DNA of 63,175 nucleotides from Paenibacillus sp. 598K (lineage in GTDB: Bacteria > Bacillota > Bacilli > Paenibacillales > Paenibacillaceae), in NCBI RefSeq assembly GCF_003851045.1, contig NZ_BFBX01000133.1:35582-98756 (forward strand). The letters run 5' to 3'. The translations under genes and the position numbers were made by a program. This document shows positions 25,362 through 33,504 of the stretch, piece after piece (the first letter of the stretch is position 1; each line of letters starts with the position of its first letter). The notes under the pieces were generated by a model, which saw nothing but the letters and a program-made list of their open reading frames with translations, ran no database searches and was not told the origin of the DNA.

Positions 25362-26243
25362 ATGAAGTTAACAGGTAAGAAGCTTGGCTGCATCGCGCTC
25401 CTGGCTGGACTGCTCGCAGCGCCGGCCGTCGTGGGCGCGACGCAGGTAACGACGACGAAGATCACCGTGGACGGGACCGAGATCTCGACACCTGCGGCGC
25501 TTCGCCATGATCGGATGCTGGTGCCCGCTATTCTGTTCGATCAGTTGGGCGCCCAGGTAAGCTGGAGCGAGCAGTATCGCTCGGCGGTGCTGCGGCAGGA
25601 CGGGCTGACGCTGGCCTTCCCCGTGACGAGGAGCTACGCCGACTATGACTGGGGGCGCAATCAGTGGCAGAGCGAGCCGCTGATGGCGGGGGCGTTCCTG
25701 CAGGGCGGGCGGGCCTTCGTGCCGCTCGCCTATACGGCGGACAAGCTCGGCATGACGACGACCTACGATGCCAAGAGCGGGACGGTATCGCTGCGGACGA
25801 GCAAGGGCAACTACAAGGCGCAGTCGATTGCCGGCATCAGCCGCGTCGTCTCGGCATCCGACGAGGACATGAAGTGGCTGTATCGCATCACGGAGGCCGA
25901 GGCCGGGGGCGAGAGCTACACCGGCAAGGTGGCGGTGGCGGCCTCGATCCTTAATCGCGTGCTGGATACGACAGGTTACTGGCCAGACACGATCAAGGAG
26001 ACGATCTTCCACGTCACGCATTATAACGGCAAGTCTTACTATCAATACTCGCCGGTGCTGGACAAGCGCATCTACGATGCGGTCCCGTCAGCCGAGACGA
26101 TCCGCGCGGTGGACGAAGCGATGAGCGGCAGCGACCCGTCGAAGGGCGCGCTCGTGTTCTACAACCCCGACAAGACCGACAATCAATGGGTGCGCAGCCG
26201 CCCGGTTACGATCGTCATTGGCAATCATGTATTTACAGAATAA
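25362..26243 (+). CDS. Cell wall hydrolase (SleB-like) with copper-amine-oxidase-N 'stalk' domain
   Basis: The 293-residue protein has a signal peptide (KKLGCIALLAGLLAAPAVVGA), then a copper amine oxidase N-terminal-like repeat domain (~residues 35-150, ITVDGTEISTPAAL, VPAILFDQLGAQVSWSEQYRSA). A C-terminal hydrolase_2 domain follows: LYRITEAEAGGESYTGKVAVAASILNRV, HVTHYNGKSYYQYSPV and ALVFYNPDKTDNQWV, as in SleB/CwlJ spore-cortex lytic enzymes. The Glu in EAEAGGE is the likely catalytic acid. The role is probably peptidoglycan turnover. GGAGG precedes the ATG. Confidence 0.9.
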   Translation: MKLTGKKLGCIALLAGLLAAPAVVGATQVTTTKITVDGTEISTPAALRHDRMLVPAILFDQLGAQVSWSEQYRSAVLRQDGLTLAFPVTRSYADYDWGRNQWQSEPLMAGAFLQGGRAFVPLAYTADKLGMTTTYDAKSGTVSLRTSKGNYKAQSIAGISRVVSASDEDMKWLYRITEAEAGGESYTGKVAVAASILNRVLDTTGYWPDTIKETIFHVTHYNGKSYYQYSPVLDKRIYDAVPSAETIRAVDEAMSGSDPSKGALVFYNPDKTDNQWVRSRPVTIVIGNHVFTE

Positions 26244-26251
26244 TCCTCGGG

Positions 26252-26292
26252 AAGCCCTGCGGCGCGTTTACGCTCGCAGGGCTTTTTTTTAA
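26252..26292 (+). terminator. Terminator of the cell wall hydrolase gene
   Basis: AAGCCCTGCG (26252-26261) pairs with CGCAGGGCTT (26275-26284), followed by a run of T. Confidence 0.92.
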
Positions 26293-26357
26293 TTTCTGGA
26301 AGAAACACTCAACTTTTCCCCTTTTACTTGTGTCTAATTAACAAAGGAGCTGATAAC

Positions 26358-26972
26358 GTGAGGAGTAATAGGAAATGGACTTGGCTATTTGTAGAAATCG
26401 CAATCCTGTCCTGTTTATTGGTTGGGGACATCATGAATAATCAGTCACCGGAATCGTCTATTACGGAGGTGAAAACTTCTATTAATACCACTGTGAACTC
26501 CGCACAGAAAGTGAAAGCACATGCTTTAATACAGACCTACCCATTTGATGAAGCGTTACAGCAAGCTGATCTTGTTTCGGAAATCGTCATTACCAACCAT
26601 GCTGGAGAAATCGACGAGCCTTCCACAAAGACTATTTTTTCGGCAGAGATTGTCAAAAGTTATAAAGGTGGGCTTGAAGCCGGAGAGACAATAGATGTTT
26701 TGCAAGAAGGGAACAGCAAAGTCGAGTTTAATGGGACTCGTTTTTTTCAGGTCGGTGAAAAGTATGTGCTCATTTTGAAAAAAGCCACGGGTTTCTCTGA
26801 ACGTACTTATTGGATCCTGGGCGGAGAGAGTGGAGTATACGAAGTAGTGGACGATAGTACAATTATCAAGTGGGCCAAGGTTGAAGATAATCAGATCCGA
26901 AATAAAGAGCAGTTTGAACAATTAATTACTGCACAGGTAGCTGAAAAAAAACCACTTGGCACTCAGCGGTGA
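26358..26972 (+). CDS. Secreted or membrane-anchored protein of unknown function, AT-rich
   Basis: The 204-residue product starts at a GTG ten bases after AAAGGAG. A hydrophobic segment (LFVEIAILSCLLVG, residues ~9-22) should anchor or export it. The rest is one domain: LQQADLVSEIVITNHAG, ..., IVKSYKGGLEAGETIDVLQEG, VGEKYVLILKK, RTYWILGGESGVYEVV. The same spacing of A-D-x-V, KG, G-x-x-I and FLK/LILK blocks appears in the C-terminal domain of the truncated metalloprotease (1412-2226). Composition is clearly more AT-rich than its neighbours, suggesting recent acquisition. Function unknown. Confidence 0.65.
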   Translation: MRSNRKWTWLFVEIAILSCLLVGDIMNNQSPESSITEVKTSINTTVNSAQKVKAHALIQTYPFDEALQQADLVSEIVITNHAGEIDEPSTKTIFSAEIVKSYKGGLEAGETIDVLQEGNSKVEFNGTRFFQVGEKYVLILKKATGFSERTYWILGGESGVYEVVDDSTIIKWAKVEDNQIRNKEQFEQLITAQVAEKKPLGTQR

Positions 26973-27037
26973 AGAGTGCTAAAATAATCCTAGTCCAACC
27001 ATAACCACACCGATGTATATATGTGAAGGGAGCGAGT

Positions 27038-28936
27038 ATGGAAGTGGAAAAGAAGCAATTCCAGGCAGAATCCAAACGGTTGCTGGAGATGATGATTAAT
27101 TCGATCTATACGCAGCGGGAGATCTTCCTGCGCGAGCTGATCTCCAATGCCAGCGACGCTATCGACAAAATCTACTACAAGGCCTTGACCGACGATACGC
27201 TCGTCTATGACAAGGACAGCTACTATATCAAGGTGACGGCGAACAAGGATGCCCGTCTCCTGACGATCTCCGACACCGGGATCGGCATGACCCAGGAGGA
27301 GCTGGAGAGCAACCTCGGCGTGATCGCCAAGAGCGGCTCGCTGGCATTCAAAAAGGAGAACGAAATCAAGGACGGCCACGACATCATCGGCCAGTTCGGC
27401 GTTGGCTTCTACTCGGCGTTTATGGTCGCCGACAGCGTCACCGTCGTCAGCCGCGCGCTCGGCAGCGACACCGCCTACAAGTGGGAATCCGACGGCGCGG
27501 ACGGCTATACGATCGAGCCGACAGACAAGGATAGCGTCGGCACCGAGATCACGCTGAAGATCAAGGAGAACGGCGAGGAGGACAACTACGACGAATTCCT
27601 GGAGCCTTATCGGCTGCGGGCAATCATCAAAAAGTACTCCGACTTCATCCGTCATCCGATCAAGATGGATATCCCTTCGTCGCGTCTCAAGGAAGGCAGC
27701 GAAACGGAGTACGAGGAGTACGTCGAGGAGCAGATCGTCAACAGCATGGTGCCGATCTGGAAGAAAAACAAAAACGAGCTGACAGACGCGGATTACGAGG
27801 CGTTCTATCATGAGAAGCGCTACGGCTTCGACAAGCCGCTCAAGCATATCCATATTAGCGCCGACGGTGCGGTCGTCTACAACGCGATTCTGTTCATCCC
27901 GGAGAACACGCCATTCGACTACTATACCAAGGAGTACGAGAAGGGGCTGGAGCTGTACTCGGCCGGCGTCCTGATCATGGACAAATGCGGCGACCTGCTG
28001 CCGGATTACTTCAGCTTCGTCAAGGGTATGGTCGACTCCGAGGATCTGTCGCTTAACATCTCCCGCGAGATGCTGCAGCATGACCGTCAGCTCAAGCTGA
28101 TCGCCAAGAACATTAAGAACAAAATTAAAGGCCAGCTCCAGAGCCTGCTGAAGGACGAGCGCGAGAGCTACGAGAAGTTCTACAAGGCGTTCGGCCGCCA
28201 GCTCAAGTTCGGCGTATACAATGAATACGGTCGCGACAAGGACGTGCTGCAGGATCTGCTGCTGTTCCACTCGTCGACCGAGAAGAAGCTGGTTACGCTC
28301 GACGAGTACATCGGCCGCATGCCGGAGGAGCAAAAGTACATCTACTATGCTGCCGGTTCGTCGATCGAGCGGATCGAGAAGCTGCCGCAGGCCGAGATGG
28401 TCGCCGACAAGGGCTACGAGATTCTCTATTTCACCGACGATATCGACGAGTTCGCAATCAAGATGTTGACCAGCTACAAGGAGAAGGAATTCAAAAACGT
28501 CTCCAGCGGCGATCTCGGCATCGAGGAGGACGACAAGGACAACAAGGACGAGTCGATCGAAAACGAGCATAAGGATCTGTTCGAAGCGATGAAAGAGATC
28601 CTCGGCGACAAGGTCAAAAGCGTCCGCGTCTCGAAGCGTCTGCGCAGCCATCCGGTCTGCCTGACGACAGAGGGCGAGCTTACGATCGAGATGGAGAAGA
28701 TCCTCGCGGCGATGCCGAACAACGAGAACGTCAAAGCCGACAAGGTGCTGGAGATCAACAGCAACCACGAGGTGTTCGCCTCGCTGAAAAACAGCTTCGA
28801 GAGCGACAAGGAGAAGCTGGGTCTGTATACAAATCTGCTCTATCATCAGGCGCTGCTCATCGAAGGGCTGCCGATCGAGGACCCAGTCCAATTCACCAAC
28901 GATATCTGCAAGGTGATGGTTGCGCCAACGGCGTAA
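27038..28936 (+). CDS. htpG: HtpG (Hsp90-family chaperone)
   Basis: The 632-residue product is bacterial Hsp90. The N-terminal GHKL ATPase has FLRELISNASDAIDK, LLTISDTGIGMTQEEL, IAKSGS and GQFGVGFYSAFMVAD. The middle domain includes GVVDSEDLSLNISREMLQ-type sequence (here GMVDSEDLSLNISREMLQHD), and the C-terminal dimerisation domain is complete. The ATG at 27038 follows AAGGGAG; an in-frame GTG at 27023 overlaps that site. It stands alone with its own terminator. Confidence 0.97.
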   Translation: MEVEKKQFQAESKRLLEMMINSIYTQREIFLRELISNASDAIDKIYYKALTDDTLVYDKDSYYIKVTANKDARLLTISDTGIGMTQEELESNLGVIAKSGSLAFKKENEIKDGHDIIGQFGVGFYSAFMVADSVTVVSRALGSDTAYKWESDGADGYTIEPTDKDSVGTEITLKIKENGEEDNYDEFLEPYRLRAIIKKYSDFIRHPIKMDIPSSRLKEGSETEYEEYVEEQIVNSMVPIWKKNKNELTDADYEAFYHEKRYGFDKPLKHIHISADGAVVYNAILFIPENTPFDYYTKEYEKGLELYSAGVLIMDKCGDLLPDYFSFVKGMVDSEDLSLNISREMLQHDRQLKLIAKNIKNKIKGQLQSLLKDERESYEKFYKAFGRQLKFGVYNEYGRDKDVLQDLLLFHSSTEKKLVTLDEYIGRMPEEQKYIYYAAGSSIERIEKLPQAEMVADKGYEILYFTDDIDEFAIKMLTSYKEKEFKNVSSGDLGIEEDDKDNKDESIENEHKDLFEAMKEILGDKVKSVRVSKRLRSHPVCLTTEGELTIEMEKILAAMPNNENVKADKVLEINSNHEVFASLKNSFESDKEKLGLYTNLLYHQALLIEGLPIEDPVQFTNDICKVMVAPTA

Positions 28937-28967
28937 TCTCGCTTGCATCTTGCATATTGCATCCAGT

Positions 28968-29002
28968 ACCCCCCTGCCGTGGCAAACGGCAGGGGGGTTT
29001 TT
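28968..29002 (+). terminator. Terminator of htpG
   Basis: A GC-rich perfect stem, ACCCCCCTGCCGT-type, closes the loop GGCAA and is followed by GTTTTTA. Confidence 0.92.
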
Positions 29003-29016
29003 AGGTTATGGCGAAC

Positions 29017-29083
29017 CATGACATTTGTCATGTGCAAGAGATGACGTTTATGACTACGTGGGGGTGACGTTTTCCTCTATAAT
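29017..29083 (+). promoter_or_regulatory. des promoter with probable DesR binding sites
   Basis: TATAAT (29078-29083) forms the -10 but has no recognisable -35. Upstream lies CATGAC-ATTT-GTCATG (29017-29032), a perfect inverted repeat, and a degenerate second repeat built from TGACGTTT (29042-29049) and TGACGTTT (29065-29072). With a start near 29090 these fall at roughly -75 to -20, matching the placement I recall for the paired DesR sites of B. subtilis des. Confidence 0.65.
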
Positions 29084-29151
29084 AAAAATAGAAAAAAGTC
29101 CCGGCACTGCGCGCGCTTCGCGCCAGCCGCACGAGGAGGAAGGCGCTGCAC

Positions 29152-30225
29152 ATGAATTCAACCGAGTCCATAAAAGAGCTTAAAAAAACGGTCAAACCTT
29201 TCGAGCAGACCAATCTCCGGTCAAGCCTGATCCAGATGGCCAATACGCTGCTCCCGCTCATCCTGTTATGGTATGTGACATATTTGAGCTTGTCCGTGTC
29301 CTACTTCCTGACCTTGCCGCTCGCTCTCGTGACCGCGGGCTTTGTTATACGAACTTTCATTATCTTCCATGATTGCTGCCACGGATCGTTCTTCCGAAGC
29401 AAGCGCGCTAACGACATCATCGGTACGATCACCGGCTTGTTGACGCTGGTTCCTTACGAGCAATGGAAAAACGCGCACAACATCCACCACGCGACCAGCA
29501 GCAACCTCGACAAACGCGGCATAGGCGATTTGTGGATTATGACGACGGCTGAATACCGCGCGGCATCGTTTTGGAACAAAGTGTTCTATCGGTTGTATCG
29601 CTTTCCGCTCTTCATGTTCACAGTCGGCCCGATCTTCGTCTTCCTGTTTCAGTATCGGTTCAACCGCAAGGGTGCCAAGCGCAAGGAGCGGATGCATACG
29701 TATCTGACCAATGTGCTGCTGGTCGTCCTTTACGGGCTCCTGATCTGGGCGGTCGGCTGGCAGAGCTTCGTGCTTGTGCAAGGGCCAGTGTTCTTCTTCT
29801 CTGGTCTGCTCGGCATCTGGCTGTTCTATGTACAGCATCAGTTCGAGGAGTCGTACTTTGAGAAGGATGACGAGTGGAGCTATGTGAAGGCGGCAGTCGA
29901 AGGCAGTTCCTTCTACAAGCTGCCCAAGGTGCTGCAATGGATGACCGGCAACATCGGCTACCACCATGTGCATCACTTGAGCCCAAGAGTGCCAAACTAT
30001 TACCTGGAGCAAGCGCATAACGAGACGCCGCCGCTTCACAAGGCGACGACGATCACGTTATGGACCAGTCTCAAATCGCTGCGCTTCCATCTGTGGGATG
30101 AGGACCTGAAAAACTTCGTCACCTTCGGCAGCCTGAAGCACAAGGCCCGTGCAGCCGAGAGCATGACGGGCAAGCTGGCGCTCGGCAGCAAACCGATCAG
30201 TGAAAAGCGAGCCGCTCGTACCTGA
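29152..30225 (+). CDS. des: Membrane phospholipid (acyl-lipid) desaturase
   Basis: The 357-residue membrane enzyme introduces a cis double bond into membrane lipid acyl chains on cooling. The three histidine boxes are FHDCCHGS, HNIHHATSSN and YHHVHHLSP, in the expected order between hydrophobic segments. Long stretches are nearly those of B. subtilis Des, for example SNLDKRGIGD, WQSFVLVQGP and GSSFYKLPKVLQW. AGGAGG lies upstream of ATG. It is followed by desK and desR, giving the complete cold-response cassette. Confidence 0.96.
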   Translation: MNSTESIKELKKTVKPFEQTNLRSSLIQMANTLLPLILLWYVTYLSLSVSYFLTLPLALVTAGFVIRTFIIFHDCCHGSFFRSKRANDIIGTITGLLTLVPYEQWKNAHNIHHATSSNLDKRGIGDLWIMTTAEYRAASFWNKVFYRLYRFPLFMFTVGPIFVFLFQYRFNRKGAKRKERMHTYLTNVLLVVLYGLLIWAVGWQSFVLVQGPVFFFSGLLGIWLFYVQHQFEESYFEKDDEWSYVKAAVEGSSFYKLPKVLQWMTGNIGYHHVHHLSPRVPNYYLEQAHNETPPLHKATTITLWTSLKSLRFHLWDEDLKNFVTFGSLKHKARAAESMTGKLALGSKPISEKRAART

Positions 30226-30229
30226 AGTT

Positions 30230-30325
30230 TGTTATAATAGCGAAAGAAGCGACTTTCATGTTGAGCTGGTCGCGCGCCTCCAAGGCGGACGGCAGCTCAA
30301 CGAAAGATTCTTTCGCTATTTTTCG
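30230..30325 (+). promoter_or_regulatory. Long nested stem-loop with internal promoter between des and desK
   Basis: AATAGCGAAAGAA (30236-30248) and TTCTTTCGCTATT (30308-30320) are a perfect 13-bp inverted repeat. Inside it CTTTC/GAAAG, GTTGAGCTG/CAGCTCAAC and CGCC/GGCG also pair, so almost the whole 85 bases fold into one rod, ending in TTTTT. This should act as the des terminator. An extended -10, TG-T-TATAAT (30230-30238), overlaps the left arm and could drive desKR separately. Confidence 0.7.
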
Positions 30326-30347
30326 TATAGTCAAGGAGGACGACCGT

Positions 30348-31475
30348 CTGAAGTGGTACCAAATTTTGCAGCGCAATACGGGTCTTAGCCCGTATGTCTG
30401 GGTCGTCTTTTACATTCTTCCGTTCTACTTTGTATTCAGCTCCACCTCGATGTATCAGACGATCGTCGGCGGGGTTATGATTCTCGGATTTTTCATCTGT
30501 TACGTCCTGTCGTTCATCTCCAAGGGCTGGGTCGTCTACGTATGGACGACGATGCAACTGATCATCTCGGTGACGATGACGTTATGGTTCGGCTACGTGT
30601 ACTTCGCGATCTTCCTGGCGTACTTCATCGGGAATATCAAGCATCGCGTCGGCTTTTACACGCTTTACTCGGTGCACCTGATGACGACGCTGGCGACGAT
30701 CAACTTCGGTCTGCTGGATCGCAATCCGGTCATCATCTCGCAGCTGCCGTTTGTCCTCGTCAGTCTGATCGCCGTCATCCTGCTGCCAGTGACGACGTAC
30801 AACCGCAACAAGAGCGATCAGCTCGAAGGCCAGCTACAGCACGCCAACGAGCGGATCGACGAGCTGGTCAAGCTGGAGGAGCGGCAGCGGATCGCCCGCG
30901 ATCTCCATGACACGCTAGGGCAGAAGCTGTCGCTGATCGGACTGAAGAGCGATCTGGCGGGTAAGCTGGTGCATCGTCATCCTGGACGGGCACTCGCCGA
31001 GATGGCCGATGTGAGCCAGACGGCGCGCAGTGCGCTCAAGGAGGTCCGCAAGCTGGTGACGGAGATGCGCGGCGTCCGGCTGGAGGAGGAGGTGCAGCGG
31101 ATCCGTCAGCTGTTGCAGGCGGCCGGGATTGCCTTTGAGCTGGAGGGCGAGCCTCGCCTCGGGCAGACCTCGCTGCTCGGCGAGAACGTGCTGACGATGT
31201 GTCTGAAGGAAGCCGTGACCAATGTCGTTCGCCATAGCGGAGCGACATCCTGTCGGGTGAGTATCCTGAAGACGCCGACCGAGGCGGTCATCGAGGTCGT
31301 CGACAACGGCAAGGGGATGGAGCTCGGCCGGGATCAACATCGCGGCCATGGGCTGCAAGGGATGCGGGAGCGATTGGAATTCGTCAATGGCCGACTGGAT
31401 ATCCGTTCGGAGCAAGGCACGAGCATCACATTCACTGTCCCCAATGCGCTGCAAGGGGATCGAAGGGAGGCGTGA
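30348..31475 (+). CDS. desK: DesK membrane thermosensor histidine kinase (probable CTG start)
   Basis: The product is 375 residues from the proposed start. It has about five N-terminal membrane helices (residues ~15-150, beginning SPYVWVVFYILPFYFVF), a linker helix, and a kinase core. The phosphoacceptor block is ERQRIARDLHDTLGQKLSLIGLKSDLA with His187; the ATP-lid region is CLKEAVTNVVRHSGA, and DNGKGM and GHGLQGMRERL follow. It resembles B. subtilis DesK throughout. An ATG at 30258 is in frame but lies inside the hairpin and adds 30 residues foreign to the family. CTG at 30348, seven bases after AAGGAGGA, restores the usual length. Confidence 0.9.
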   Translation: MKWYQILQRNTGLSPYVWVVFYILPFYFVFSSTSMYQTIVGGVMILGFFICYVLSFISKGWVVYVWTTMQLIISVTMTLWFGYVYFAIFLAYFIGNIKHRVGFYTLYSVHLMTTLATINFGLLDRNPVIISQLPFVLVSLIAVILLPVTTYNRNKSDQLEGQLQHANERIDELVKLEERQRIARDLHDTLGQKLSLIGLKSDLAGKLVHRHPGRALAEMADVSQTARSALKEVRKLVTEMRGVRLEEEVQRIRQLLQAAGIAFELEGEPRLGQTSLLGENVLTMCLKEAVTNVVRHSGATSCRVSILKTPTEAVIEVVDNGKGMELGRDQHRGHGLQGMRERLEFVNGRLDIRSEQGTSITFTVPNALQGDRREA

Positions 31476-31477
31476 AC

Positions 31478-32077
31478 ATGCTGCGTATCGTCATCGCGGA
31501 GGACCAACGGATGCTGCTGGGCGCGTTGGCTTCACTGCTAGATCTGGAAGAGGATATGGAAGTGGTGGGCAGGGCTAGCAACGGTGAGGAAGCGGTCCAG
31601 CTTGTAAGAGAGCTGCAGCCGGATGTGCTGATCATGGATATCGAGATGCCGCTGATGACGGGCCTGGATGCCGCCGAGGAGCTGAAGGGGGCGGGCTGCA
31701 AGATCGTCATCCTGACGACCTTTGCCCGCAGCGGATACTTCGAGCGGGCGGTCAAGGCAGATGTGCACGGTTATCTGCTCAAGGACAGCCCAAGCGAGGA
31801 GCTGGCCGCTTCGATCCGCAGCATCATGGGGGGGCGGCGCATCTATGCATCCGAGCTCGTCAATGAAGGGTTCAGCGAGGAGAATCCGTTGACCTCGCGG
31901 GAGAAGGAAGTGCTGGCGCTGATCGCTGGCGGCAAAAATACGAAGCAAATCGCCAGCGAAATGTTCATCACGACCGGCACGGTGCGCAACTACATCTCTG
32001 TCATCCTCGACAAGCTGAACGTCAGCAACCGGATCGAAGCGATCACCCGCTTCAAGGAGAAGGGCTGGTTCAAGTGA
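31478..32077 (+). CDS. desR: DesR response regulator
   Basis: The 199-residue NarL/LuxR-type regulator has a receiver domain with acidic pocket AEDQ and phosphoacceptor Asp54 (VLIMDIEMP), the Lys in LLKDSPSEEL, and a C-terminal helix-turn-helix (ISREKE-like TSREKEVLALIAGGKNTKQIA, TVRNYISVILDKL). It has the same length as B. subtilis DesR and nearly the same ending, IEAITRFKEKGWFK. The ATG at 31478 follows GGAGG and overlaps the desK stop region. Phosphorylated by DesK when the membrane stiffens, it should bind upstream of des. Confidence 0.96.
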   Translation: MLRIVIAEDQRMLLGALASLLDLEEDMEVVGRASNGEEAVQLVRELQPDVLIMDIEMPLMTGLDAAEELKGAGCKIVILTTFARSGYFERAVKADVHGYLLKDSPSEELAASIRSIMGGRRIYASELVNEGFSEENPLTSREKEVLALIAGGKNTKQIASEMFITTGTVRNYISVILDKLNVSNRIEAITRFKEKGWFK

Positions 32078-32128
32078 ACCGCGCTGTCCGTCGGCAAACG
32101 CAGTAAATTTAAACTCAAGCATCGGCAC

Positions 32129-32170
32129 AAAAGCGCCTGCCGTCCCATCGGGACAGCAGGCGTTTTTTTC
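32129..32170. terminator. Terminator of desKR
   Basis: AAAAGCGCCTGC pairs with GCAGGCGTTTTTTT around an inner GTCCC/GGGAC stem. The A-rich left side could also serve the convergent gene at 32201. Confidence 0.9.
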
Positions 32171-32200
32171 TTACTGAAAGCTTGCGTTTGCAAGGTGTGC

Positions 32201-33304
32201 TTATTGCATTTTCTCGAAATCGTCAACGTTAATCTGCCCCTCGAACACATAGGCATTATTCAGGCCGACCACATCGGTAAAAAAGTTCAGCGGCACATAC
32301 GTGTTGCCATCGACAAGCGTTGGCGCAGCGCCAAGCTGAATAGCTTCGTTGTCGGCATTGGCGTACCGGTTCTCGTCGATCTTCAGCGAGATGCTGTCAT
32401 CGATGACGATGCTCTTGTCGGCTGCGTTCCATTTCAGCTTGAGATCGAGCGCTTCGACGATGGCGCGCAGCGGCACCATGACATTGTCATTGTCGTCAAG
32501 ATAAGCGGCCGGAGCCTGGACAGGCTTGTCGCTGACGACCAGCGGCATCTTGCTGACATCGCCCATCACCTCGGAGATCGGTACAGCAGGCTCGGCATTA
32601 TCGGTTCCTTCCGTATCAACATCAACCTCGGGCTCTACGATCGGCTGTCCTGCATCATCCTCGAAGGCGACGATTTGCACCGGGGAGGTCTGAGGCGGCA
32701 GGCTCCGAGTTGTAACAGTATAGGATACGAGCAGCACATGATCGCTAAGCTCGCCTTCGAACTTCGTGCCGTCCGGGTTGATGATCTTCGTGTCCTCGAA
32801 TACGTTGAGGATCAGATTGCCGTCTGCGCTGAGCAGATTCTCGTCGAACCGATCGACCTTGTAGTTCATATCGTCTCGCAGCTCGGCGACCACCTCGGCG
32901 TTGTATTGCGGCGGGTAGATCATGAGCATCGGCTTGCCGGTGTCATAGAAGATGACGAGCTTTTGACCGACCTCCGGCTTCAGATCGTCGACCAGATACG
33001 TATCCGCGGTAATGACAGGGTTGGCGGTCTCGCCGTTCTCAAGCTCCAGGGTCAGCATGAGCATATCGCCGTCTGTGCCATGTTTTTGAATCTCCTTCAC
33101 GACGCCTTGGACGGCTGCATAGGGAGCCACCTCATCCTGGATCGGCGCGCTGATCGGTATGATATCCTGCTCAGCAGGGGCCTGGATCGGTGCGCTGATC
33201 GGGCGCACCTCGGCTGGACTAGCCGAGATGATGGAGGCTGCGGACAGGGAGAGTACGCTTACGGATAGCAAGCTTGTCAAGCTTTTCTTCATGTTGGGTT
33301 TCAT
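32201..33304 (-). CDS. Secreted protein with copper-amine-oxidase-N-like 'stalk' domain
   Basis: The 367-residue product starts with a signal peptide (KSLTSLLSVSVLSLSAASIISA), followed by a short repeated PISAPIQ segment (residues ~35-55). A beta-rich N-terminal domain (VQGVVKEIQKHG...MLMLTLELENGE to ~220) and an acidic linker come next. The C-terminal stalk domain contains VMVPLRAIVEALDLKLKWNAADKSIVI and YVPLNFFTDVVGL, typical of copper amine oxidase N-terminal-like repeats common in Paenibacillus cell-surface proteins. No catalytic function can be assigned. A second in-frame ATG at residue 5 is possible. Confidence 0.82.
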   Translation of the reverse strand: MKPNMKKSLTSLLSVSVLSLSAASIISASPAEVRPISAPIQAPAEQDIIPISAPIQDEVAPYAAVQGVVKEIQKHGTDGDMLMLTLELENGETANPVITADTYLVDDLKPEVGQKLVIFYDTGKPMLMIYPPQYNAEVVAELRDDMNYKVDRFDENLLSADGNLILNVFEDTKIINPDGTKFEGELSDHVLLVSYTVTTRSLPPQTSPVQIVAFEDDAGQPIVEPEVDVDTEGTDNAEPAVPISEVMGDVSKMPLVVSDKPVQAPAAYLDDNDNVMVPLRAIVEALDLKLKWNAADKSIVIDDSISLKIDENRYANADNEAIQLGAAPTLVDGNTYVPLNFFTDVVGLNNAYVFEGQINVDDFEKMQ

Positions 33305-33426
33305 AGTTGGTCATTCTCCTTTCTTTCCTTCAGGTTACATTGTCTCAGACGGCGCGAGTGGTCAATAGGTTGCAGTAGGGGACGAAGTTTTCGTCGCGAG
33401 CGGATATCCTTATCCTGTCCGCGTCT

Positions 33427-33454
33427 TTGAAAGTGCAATCTGCAAGGTTATAAT
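33427..33454 (+). promoter_or_regulatory. SigA-type promoter of the siderophore-sensor regulator
   Basis: TTGAAA (33427-33432), a 16-base spacer and TATAAT (33449-33454) form a near-consensus promoter ending 20 bases before the first possible ATG. Confidence 0.65.
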
Positions 33455-33504
33455 GAGGAGGATCGATTTTCATCATGAGCTTAGCGCTAAAGGAGGCGAC
33501 GAAG

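Noticed and set aside
26990..28948. A 652-codon open frame antisense to htpG
   Set aside because: It mirrors the htpG frame; the product has no family resemblance and the codon pattern is a by-product of GC-rich third positions.
33475..33504. ATG 33475 as the start of the siderophore-sensing regulator
   Set aside because: The next in-frame ATG at 33505 has a near-perfect AAAGGAGG at ideal spacing, while the first is poorly spaced from GAGGAGG; the upstream choice is possible but weaker.
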